DNA of 6,290 nt, taken from positions 1 to 6,290 of the forward strand of contig PLTE01000022.1 of assembly GCA_003164375.1 (NCBI GenBank). Reading direction: 5' to 3'. Made by a program: the position numbers and the translations under genes. The notes beneath the pieces were generated by a model that saw only the letters and a list, made by a program, of their open reading frames with translations, did no database searches and was not told the origin of the DNA. The stretch comes from Hyphomicrobiales bacterium (lineage in GTDB: Bacteria > Pseudomonadota > Alphaproteobacteria > Rhizobiales > Xanthobacteraceae). This document shows, piece after piece, positions 1-4,895 of the stretch. Position 1 is the first letter of the stretch. Every line of letters starts with the position of its first letter.

Positions 1-44
1 GCGGCGGTTCGTCGGGCGGCGGCGGGGCATCGGGGAGCTGGTGA
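1..44 (+). CDS. C-terminal end of a YgcG-like TPM-domain protein (partial)
   Basis: The frame starting at base 3 is open from the window edge to a TGA at 42-44. It encodes a 13-residue tail, GGSSGGGGASGSW. A Gly/Ser-rich end finishing in GASGSW is the usual C-terminus of secreted or membrane-anchored TPM-domain (YgcG/DUF477-type) proteins, where it follows the TPM domain and a transmembrane helix. The next gene is itself a TPM-domain protein starting inside this stop codon, which supports the assignment. Everything upstream of the tail lies outside the window, so the identity rests on the tail and the neighbour. A different Gly-rich protein remains possible. Confidence 0.72.
   Translation, partial: GGSSGGGGASGSW
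32..37 (+). promoter_or_regulatory. Ribosome binding site for the second TPM-domain gene
   Basis: GGGGAG lies 6 nt before the ATG at 44-46, a normal spacing. It is only 3 nt before the in-frame GTG at 41-43, which is too close. This favours the ATG as the start. The site lies inside the last codons of the upstream gene, so ribosomes ending there could restart directly. Confidence 0.6.
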
Positions 45-652
45 TGCATTTCAGCCACGAGGATCACGAGGCGGTTTCGGCCGCGATTCGCACCGCCGAA
101 CAACGCACCTGCGGGCAGCTTGTCTGTGTGCTGGCGCGTTCATCGTCCGCCTACAGCTACATTGCGATTTTATGGGCGAGCGTGCTGGCGCTGATCACGC
201 CATGGCCGCTGATTTATTTCACGCCATGGAGCGTTGAGCGAATTTTCGCCATCCAGCTTTTAGTCTTCATTGCGGCGGGCCTGGCTTTTTCCTTGACGCC
301 GCTTCGCTTGGCGCTGGTGCCGCGCGCGGTGCGGCGAACGCGGGCGCATCGCGCCGCGCTCGAGCAATTCGTCGTGCGCGGCGTAAGCCGCACCAAGAAT
401 CGCACCGGCGTGCTCATCTATGTGTCGCTGGCTGAACGCTACGCGCGGATCATCGCCGACGACGGGATTGCCCAAAAAGTCCATCCTGCCGAGTGGCAGG
501 CAGCGATCGACGCCTTGACCGGTCACATGCGCGAGGGCCGCATCGTTGCAGGCTTCGCCGCAGCGATCGAGCGTTGCGGGGCGGTTCTCGCGGCGCATGC
601 CCCGCCGGACGGCTCGGGCAATGAATTGCCGGATCGCCTCTACGTGATGTGA
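44..652 (+). CDS. TPM-domain integral membrane protein
   Basis: The product is 202 residues. An N-terminal stretch (about 6-32, with AAIRTAEQRT and a GQLVCVLAR strand) and a C-terminal stretch (about 121-187, TGVLIYVSLAERYARII to the end of the last helix) look like the two halves of a TPM (YgcG/DUF477-type) domain. They are interrupted by two hydrophobic segments at about 38-59 and 64-82, so the protein probably has a membrane hairpin with both TPM parts on one side. No signal peptide is seen. Proteins of this form usually sit directly after a YgcG-like protein with a Gly-rich tail, as here. The start ATG overlaps the previous stop (TGATG at 42-46), which suggests translational coupling. I chose the ATG over the GTG three bases upstream because of the ribosome binding site spacing. 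The molecular function is unknown: some TPM proteins act as acid phosphatases or photosystem II repair factors, but that should not be transferred to this one. Confidence 0.85.
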   Translation: MHFSHEDHEAVSAAIRTAEQRTCGQLVCVLARSSSAYSYIAILWASVLALITPWPLIYFTPWSVERIFAIQLLVFIAAGLAFSLTPLRLALVPRAVRRTRAHRAALEQFVVRGVSRTKNRTGVLIYVSLAERYARIIADDGIAQKVHPAEWQAAIDALTGHMREGRIVAGFAAAIERCGAVLAAHAPPDGSGNELPDRLYVM

Positions 653-688
653 CGCATCGAGCGCGTGAGGCCTGCCGCGCTCCGTCAC
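649..688 (+). terminator. Hairpin after the TPM gene pair, possible terminator
   Basis: GTGACG (649-654) pairs with CGTCAC (683-688), and GAGCGCG (659-665) pairs with CGCGCTC (676-682). This gives 13 base pairs with a 4-nt bulge (CATC) on the left side and a 10-nt loop. The stem begins at the stop codon of the TPM gene. Only a weak ATTTG follows rather than a run of T, so intrinsic termination is uncertain. It may instead be an RNA-stabilising 3' hairpin. Confidence 0.4.
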
Positions 689-725
689 GCATTTGTCACC
701 CATCCATCATAATGGAACTCTAGAC

Positions 726-755
726 CCTGATCCAATTCGATTGAATCGCATCAGG
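726..755. repeat. Small imperfect palindrome, probable part of an intergenic repeat
   Basis: CCTGAT (726-731) is inverted as ATCAGG (750-755). Inside it, ATTC (735-738) and GAAT (743-746) also pair, with symmetric 3-nt internal loops between the two stems. It stands 18 nt upstream of the larger palindrome at 774-818, and the two probably form one composite intergenic repeat of the kind common in Hyphomicrobiales. Copy number cannot be checked inside this window. Confidence 0.4.
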
Positions 756-773
756 CCTGAATTTTTCATTTGC

Positions 774-818
774 GCATGATCTGGCCCGAAAACCGGTCAC
801 CACTTTTCGGAATCATGC
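774..818. repeat. Hyphomicrobiales-type intergenic palindromic repeat
   Basis: GCATGAT (774-780) is inverted as ATCATGC (812-818), and CCGAAAA (786-792) is inverted as TTTTCGG (804-810), with the loop at 793-803 carrying CCGGTCACCAC. The outer and inner stems are separated by CTGGC on the left and a single A on the right. The core GAAAACCGGT...CACTTTTCGG with flanking CATGAT/ATCATG is a pattern I recognise as a high-copy intergenic repeat of Bradyrhizobium-like genomes. It ends 33 nt before the start of the DUF1045 gene, so it lies in that gene's leader or promoter region. Any regulatory role is unknown. Confidence 0.7.
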
Positions 819-851
819 TCTGACGGCACGCCGCCGCGACGGTGTATTGCT

Positions 852-1570
852 GTGGATCAGGGACCGCGCTACGCGATCTATTTTGTACCGGCAGCGGACT
901 CTAATTTCTATCGCTACGGCAGCTCGATCCTCGGCTACGACTGTTATACCGGCAAGACGCTGGATTTCCCGGAAGGGTCCGGTGACCAAGCGGTGAACTG
1001 GAGCCAAATCACCGCCCAGCCGCGGCGTTATGGCTTTCATGCAACCATGAAGGCGCCGTTTCATCTTTCGCCGTCCTGCACCGAGCCGCAACTGGTCAAC
1101 GCGCTCCAAAGCTTCGCCGGTCTCGGCCACGCGGTCCATTCATTCGCGCCGACCGTGACCATGCTCGACGACTTTTTCGCGATCGTGCCGCTGCAAGCCG
1201 ACGCCGCGCTCGACGTTTTGGCGGCGTCGTGCACGACGATATTCGATGCCTATCGGGCGCCGATGTCGCCGCAAGAGCGCGCACGGCGCATCGCGCTTGG
1301 TTTGAGTCAAAGCCAGATCAGAATCTCGACCGCTGGGGCTATCCCTACGCGCTCTCGGAATTCCGCTTTCATATGACGTTGACCGGCAAGATACCGATGC
1401 GCCGGCGAATGGCGATCTTCGCGATCTTGCTGAACGGCTTGCATCGCCTGCCAGTCGAACGTCAGGTCGCGCTCGACCGGCTCGCTTTGCTGCGGCAGGA
1501 CTCGTCCGACGCTTCGTTTCGCGTCATCAGCGAGAGCAATCTCACGGGCGGGACGAGCGGGACTTCCTAA
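852..1570 (+). pseudogene. DUF1045 / 2H phosphoesterase-like protein ('phosphonate metabolism protein' family), frameshifted
   Basis: Two overlapping frames together encode one DUF1045 protein. The first (852 to a stop at 1374-1376) begins at a GTG and carries RYAIYF, RYGSSILG, QPRRYGFHATMKAPF (first HxT motif, His63) and AYRAPMSPQERARR. The second carries NLDRWGYPYALSEF and FRFHMTLTG (second HxT motif, CAT at 1370-1372) and runs to TAA at 1568-1570. The switch falls at about 1311-1318. One extra G (CAGATCAG to CAGGATCAG at 1314-1321) would restore GLSQSQDQNLDRWGYPY and a product of 239 residues, normal for the family. The family has the paired HxT motifs of 2H phosphoesterases and is often found near phosphonate genes, but none are here. 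As read, the product ends at 174 residues without the second motif and is probably inactive. A sequencing or assembly error cannot be excluded, because the rest of the sequence is well preserved. No strong ribosome binding site precedes the GTG. Confidence 0.85.
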
Positions 1571-1587
1571 TCAAGCAAGCCTCGCGC

Positions 1588-2706
1588 TTAGCCGGCCGGC
1601 TGCGCCCGCTTCGGGAACAGTTGCGGCCGCAGCTTCGGCTGGCAGGCCATCATCTTTGGCGCATAGGACGTTTCGGCGCCGAGTTCCTCGGCGGCATGCC
1701 AGGCCCAGCGCGGATCCCACAGCGCGCCGCGGCCGAGGCAAACGAAATCCGACTTGCCCGAGGCGACGATGTCTTCGGCCTGCTGGTAACCGGCGATCAG
1801 GCCGACGGTCATGACGGTGATACCGCTTTCTTTCTTGACCTTCTCGGCGAACGGCACCTGATAGCCGGCCGACAGCGGAATCTTCTGCCGCGGATCGAGC
1901 CCGCCGGTCGACACATCCATATAGTCCATGCCGCGGGCTTTCAGCGCTTTGGCCAACAGCACGGTTTCTTCCGGCGTCCAGCCGCCGTCCACCCAGTCGG
2001 TGGCGGAAACGCGCATGCCGATCGGCTTGTTTTCCGGCCACACCGCGCGCACCGCCTCGTACATTTCGATGGCAAAGCGCATGCGATTTTCGCTTGAGCC
2101 GCCATATTCGTCGGTGCGCTGATTGGACAACGGGGAGAGGAATTGATGGGCGAGATAGCCGTGTGCGCCGTGCAGCTCAACCACGTCATAGCCGATGCGA
2201 TCGACGCGCTTGGCGGCTGAGGCAAATTCGCCGATGCAGCGTTTGATGTCGTCTTTGGTCATGGCGTGCGGAACCGGCCAGCCGGAATCGTAGGGCAGGG
2301 CAGACGGCGCCTCGGGCGTCCAGCCGCCTTCCTCCTTGGTCAGGATCGGCTTACCACCGGCTCCCGGCGGCGTGGTCGGCCCCTTGCGGCCGGCGTGGGC
2401 GAGCTGCACGCCGAGCTTTGCGACGCCGTAAGTGCGGCAGAAATCGTGCACGCGCTTGAGCGCCTTCTCGTTGTCATCCGACCACATGCCCGCGCAGCGC
2501 GGCGTAATCCGGCCCTGCGGATTGACGTCGGTCATCTCGGTCATCACCAGCCCCGCGGCGCCGAGCGACATATTGCCGAGATGCATCAGATGCCAATCGT
2601 TGGCCGAGCCGTTGTCGGAATTGTACTGGCACATCGGCGACACGACGACGCGGTTGGGCAGCGTAAGCCCACGCAGCGTGATCGGAGAGAACAGGATGCT
2701 AGCCAT
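1588..2706 (-). CDS. NADH:flavin oxidoreductase, Old Yellow Enzyme family (YqjM type)
   Basis: This is a 372-residue FMN-dependent TIM-barrel ene-reductase, expected to be cytosolic. Such enzymes reduce activated C=C bonds with NAD(P)H; the natural substrate is not predictable from sequence. The N-terminus (LRGLTLPNRVVVSPMCQY) has Cys26 and Tyr28, the pair typical of the YqjM or 'thermophilic-like' class, in which the Cys tunes the flavin. QLAHAGRKG follows at 101-109, then ELHGAHGYLAHQFLSP with His179 and His182, the substrate-activating His pair. SNQRTDEYGGSSENRMRF is at 194-211, and Arg232 and the phosphate-binding GRG (325-327) near the end are likely FMN contacts. All key residues are present and the length is normal. 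The ATG is supported by GAAGGA ten bases upstream and by the conserved N-terminus. The gene follows the methyltransferase by 78 bp in the same direction, so it may be cotranscribed, though a functional link is not evident. It converges on the DUF1045 gene with 17 bp between stops. Confidence 0.95.
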   Translation of the reverse strand: MASILFSPITLRGLTLPNRVVVSPMCQYNSDNGSANDWHLMHLGNMSLGAAGLVMTEMTDVNPQGRITPRCAGMWSDDNEKALKRVHDFCRTYGVAKLGVQLAHAGRKGPTTPPGAGGKPILTKEEGGWTPEAPSALPYDSGWPVPHAMTKDDIKRCIGEFASAAKRVDRIGYDVVELHGAHGYLAHQFLSPLSNQRTDEYGGSSENRMRFAIEMYEAVRAVWPENKPIGMRVSATDWVDGGWTPEETVLLAKALKARGMDYMDVSTGGLDPRQKIPLSAGYQVPFAEKVKKESGITVMTVGLIAGYQQAEDIVASGKSDFVCLGRGALWDPRWAWHAAEELGAETSYAPKMMACQPKLRPQLFPKRAQPAG

Positions 2707-2716
2707 TGTGGGGAGA

Positions 2717-2722
2717 TCCTTC
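2717..2722 (-). promoter_or_regulatory. Ribosome binding site of the OYE gene
   Basis: On the - strand GAAGGA lies 10 nt before the ATG at 2706-2704. The spacing is slightly long, but it is the only Shine-Dalgarno-like sequence near this start. Confidence 0.5.
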
Positions 2723-2784
2723 AGGTGCTGAATTCAAAATCGAGGCGGCATGCAATATCACGAATCTCGATCAGGGAGTACGGG

Positions 2785-4047
2785 CTACTTTTCCAGCCGC
2801 GCGACGATCTCGACGTGTTCGGAATAGCGAAACTGATCGACCGGCGTGACGCTTGTGAGCCGATAACCGCCGTCGATCAGATGGCGGATGTCGCGCGCCA
2901 AGGTGCCCGGATTGCACGACACAGCGACCACGAGCGGAACGCCGCTTGCGGCGAGCGCGCGCGATTGTGCATCGGCGCCCTGGCGCGGCGGGTCGAAAAC
3001 AACGGCGTCGAAACGATCGAGCTCGGCCGCGAGCAGCGGGTTTTTGAACAGATCGCGTCGCTCGGCCGTGACGGGCTTGAGCCCGGCGGTGCTCGCGGCG
3101 GCGCGTTTGAGCGCGGCGATAGCGCCGTCGTTGTCGTCGATCGCTAAGACCCGCGCCTGCGCGGCCAAGCGCAGTGCGAAGGGGCCGATGCCCGCGAACA
3201 GGTCGGCGATGTTTTTCTGCGCCATGCAAGCGGACTGCACGAGCCGCGCCAGCACCGCTTCGCCGTCAGCCGTGGCTTGCAGGAATGCGGCCGGCGGCAA
3301 AACGACGGTCGCCGTACCGACGCGCAGGCTGGGCGGGCGCGCTTGCGCGATCAACTCGCCATGGCGGGTGAGCCGCGCGAGATTTTGCCGCGCGGCGACG
3401 CGCGCCAGCGCGGCCGTCGCCGAGGCAGTGAGCGGGCCGGAGCCGCGCACATCGATATCGAGGCCGGTATCCGTCGCCGTCACCTGAATGTCGAGCGGCT
3501 TTTTGGTGAGACCGAGCGCCTCGGCGATGGCCCAGGCCGCCGGCAGCGCGCCGTCAAGGCTTTTGGCCAAGACCGGGCAGCGGTCGATCGCGATCACATG
3601 GTGCGAGCGCGCCGCCGAGAAACCGACCTCAAGCACATCGTGCGTGCCGCGCCGGGCGTGAAAAACGACACGGCGTCGACCGTCGCCGTGAGCGTCGATC
3701 AACTCATCCACCGGCGCTTCGATGTAGGCTTGGCGCAGCGTCGTCACCACCAGCTCGCGCTTCCACGCGCGATAGGCTGACGTCTGCCAATGCTGCAAAG
3801 CGCAGCCGCCGCAGACGCCGAAATGCGGACAGATCGGCGCGATGCGCTCTATGCTCGGCTTTTCGACATTGAGGAGATGGCGCCGGTCGGGATGGCCGGC
3901 GACCGGCTCGACTTCCACCGTCTCGCCCGGCAGCGTGCCTGGAACGTAGATCGGCCCACCGTGACCTTGGGGCCCATCGGCCACGCCGTCGCCGCGATGG
4001 CCGAGCCGGTCGATGACAAGACGCTCGATCGCTTGAGGCTCAACCAC
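2785..4047 (-). CDS. RumA/TrmA-family RNA (uracil-5-)methyltransferase, COG2265
   Basis: This enzyme is expected to methylate C5 of a uridine in 23S rRNA (RlmD/RlmC-like) or tRNA (TrmA-like) using SAM. The exact target cannot be read from sequence. From the GTG at 4047 it has 420 residues. A TRAM-like RNA-binding start (about 5-60, with IDRLGHRGDG) is followed by the iron-sulphur cysteines Cys73, Cys79, Cys82 (CPHFGVCGGC) and Cys157, in RumA spacing. FLQ (Gln257), the SAM loop DLFAGIGPF (282-290) and DPPRQG (352-357) follow. The catalytic nucleophile is Cys378 in SCNPGTLARD, and the probable general base is Glu413 in EHVE, 35 residues later as in RumA. All catalytic and cluster residues are intact. 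The start is uncertain. The GTG at 4047 overlaps the tlyA stop by 8 nt and begins just before the conserved TRAM region, so I prefer it. A GTG at 4110 would add 21 residues and overlap tlyA by 71 nt. Either way, translation is probably coupled to tlyA. Confidence 0.9.
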   Translation of the reverse strand: MVEPQAIERLVIDRLGHRGDGVADGPQGHGGPIYVPGTLPGETVEVEPVAGHPDRRHLLNVEKPSIERIAPICPHFGVCGGCALQHWQTSAYRAWKRELVVTTLRQAYIEAPVDELIDAHGDGRRRVVFHARRGTHDVLEVGFSAARSHHVIAIDRCPVLAKSLDGALPAAWAIAEALGLTKKPLDIQVTATDTGLDIDVRGSGPLTASATAALARVAARQNLARLTRHGELIAQARPPSLRVGTATVVLPPAAFLQATADGEAVLARLVQSACMAQKNIADLFAGIGPFALRLAAQARVLAIDDNDGAIAALKRAAASTAGLKPVTAERRDLFKNPLLAAELDRFDAVVFDPPRQGADAQSRALAASGVPLVVAVSCNPGTLARDIRHLIDGGYRLTSVTPVDQFRYSEHVEIVARLEK

Positions 4048-4771
4048 GTTTGGCCCCGATAAAGAATTCGCGGTTGCCGTCGCCGCCGAGAATCGCAGAT
4101 GGGGCGACACCGCCGACGCGCCAGCCCAGCGTGATCATGAACGCAGCGATATCGTCGCAGACGGCGGCGTGAACGGCGGCATCGCGCACGATGCCCTTTT
4201 TGCTGTCGCGGCGCGCCGCCTCGAATTGCGGCTTGATCAGCGCCAGAATTTCCGCGCGCGGCGCCAGCAATTGGCCGATGGCCGGCAGCACCAGCTTGAG
4301 CGAGATGAAGCTCACATCGATGGTGGCGAAGTCGGGCTTCTCCAGCAAACGCGAGGGATCGAGCTTGCGGATGTCGGTTTGTTCAATGGCGACGATATCT
4401 TTCCGCCCGCGCAAGCGCGCATGCAATTGCCCTTGGCCGACATCGATTGCATAGACGCGCTGTGCGCCGCGATCGAGCAGCACTTCGGTGAAACCGCCGG
4501 TCGAGGCACCGACGTCGAGGCAGATGCGGCCGCAGAGATCGGGCCCGAAATGATCGAGCGCCGCCGCAAGCTTGACGCCGCCGCGCGACACGTAAGGGTG
4601 CTCGGGCTTGGCCGCGATCACGGCCTCAGACGAAAGCGCATCGGAGGGTTTGCGCACGACCACGCCGTCGGCAGTCACCAAGCCTGAGGCAATCGCGGCC
4701 TGCGCCCGCGCGCGGCTCTCGAACAGGCCGCGCGCGACCAGCAGGCGATCGGCGCGTTCGCGGGTGGTCAT
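4040..4771 (-). CDS. tlyA: TlyA family rRNA (cytidine-2'-O)-methyltransferase
   Basis: The 243-residue product has the two TlyA parts. An N-terminal S4 RNA-binding domain (about 4-60, RADRLLVARGLFESR and a GLVTADGVVV turn) precedes an FtsJ-like Rossmann methyltransferase. VSRGGVKL (61-68) gives Lys67, LDVGASTGGFTEVLL (85-99) is the SAM loop, and VGQGQLH is at 111-117. Asp142 in IDVSFISLK, Lys170 in LIKPQFE and Glu215 in NREFF complete a K-D-K-E tetrad like that of FtsJ and mycobacterial TlyA. The family 2'-O-methylates C1920 of 23S rRNA, and some members also C1409 of 16S rRNA. The short ends hint at the single-target type, which is an inference. Older annotations call it haemolysin A, but the methyltransferase role is better supported. 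The ATG at 4771 matches the usual family N-terminus. An upstream GTG at 4843 would add 24 residues encoded by the repeat at 4779-4880, so I reject it. No clear ribosome binding site precedes the ATG. Confidence 0.94.
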   Translation of the reverse strand: MTTRERADRLLVARGLFESRARAQAAIASGLVTADGVVVRKPSDALSSEAVIAAKPEHPYVSRGGVKLAAALDHFGPDLCGRICLDVGASTGGFTEVLLDRGAQRVYAIDVGQGQLHARLRGRKDIVAIEQTDIRKLDPSRLLEKPDFATIDVSFISLKLVLPAIGQLLAPRAEILALIKPQFEAARRDSKKGIVRDAAVHAAVCDDIAAFMITLGWRVGGVAPSAILGGDGNREFFIGAKRG

Positions 4772-4778
4772 GGTAATT

Positions 4779-4880
4779 GTAGGGTGGGCATTGCGCCCGC
4801 TCTGTTTGACCGCGTGGGCAAAATCGTTCGGCGCAATGCCCACGCGGTTGCGCGGGAGCGGACGATTTTGCCCACCCTAC
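4779..4880. repeat. 102-bp nested inverted-repeat element between dxs and tlyA
   Basis: The ends are perfect 12-bp inverted repeats: GTAGGGTGGGCA (4779-4790) and TGCCCACCCTAC (4869-4880). Inside, ACCGCGTGGGCA (4809-4820) is inverted as TGCCCACGCGGT (4837-4848). Two further perfect pairings cross these: TGGGCATTGCGCC (4785-4797) with 4830-4842, and GTGGGCAAAATCGT (4814-4827) with 4862-4875. The element thus holds four GTGGGCA units, two in each direction. I recall GTAGGGTGGGCA/TGCCCACCCTAC ends from repeats scattered through rhizobial and other genomes, which resemble MITE or REP elements without coding capacity. It starts 15 nt after the dxs stop and ends 7 nt before the tlyA ATG, filling nearly the whole gap. 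It would be transcribed in a dxs-tlyA message. No transposase and no clear target-site duplication are visible. Confidence 0.8.
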
Positions 4881-4895
4881 GCGACGTCAGCCGCC

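Noticed and set aside
693..724. Possible promoter: TTGTCA (693-698) and CATAAT (708-713) upstream of the DUF1045 gene
   Set aside because: The two boxes are only 9 nt apart, and no good partner lies at 16-18 nt from either one.
1229..1330. Separate small gene starting at the ATG at 1229
   Set aside because: The codons before about 1316 in this frame do not resemble any family, while the other frame carries the DUF1045 sequence. Only the part after the frameshift is real coding sequence.
1590..1601. Perfect 12-bp palindrome AGCCGGCCGGCT at the end of the OYE gene, considered as a shared terminator
   Set aside because: It is short, has no loop or T-run, and encodes the last codons of the OYE protein. 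Chance is likely at this GC content.
2707..2784. Terminator or promoter between the methyltransferase and OYE genes
   Set aside because: Only ATCGAG (2739-2744) and CTCGAT (2766-2771) pair, with a 21-nt loop and no T-run. No convincing -35/-10 pair is seen on the - strand.
2266..3147. + strand open frame of 293 codons opposite the OYE and methyltransferase genes
   Set aside because: It is antisense to two well-supported genes and their gap, with Arg-rich, low-pattern sequence typical of a shadow frame.
4772..4843. N-terminal extension of tlyA from a GTG at 4843
   Set aside because: The additional 24 codons are encoded by the inverted-repeat element, and the family N-terminus matches the ATG at 4771. 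No ribosome binding site precedes the GTG.
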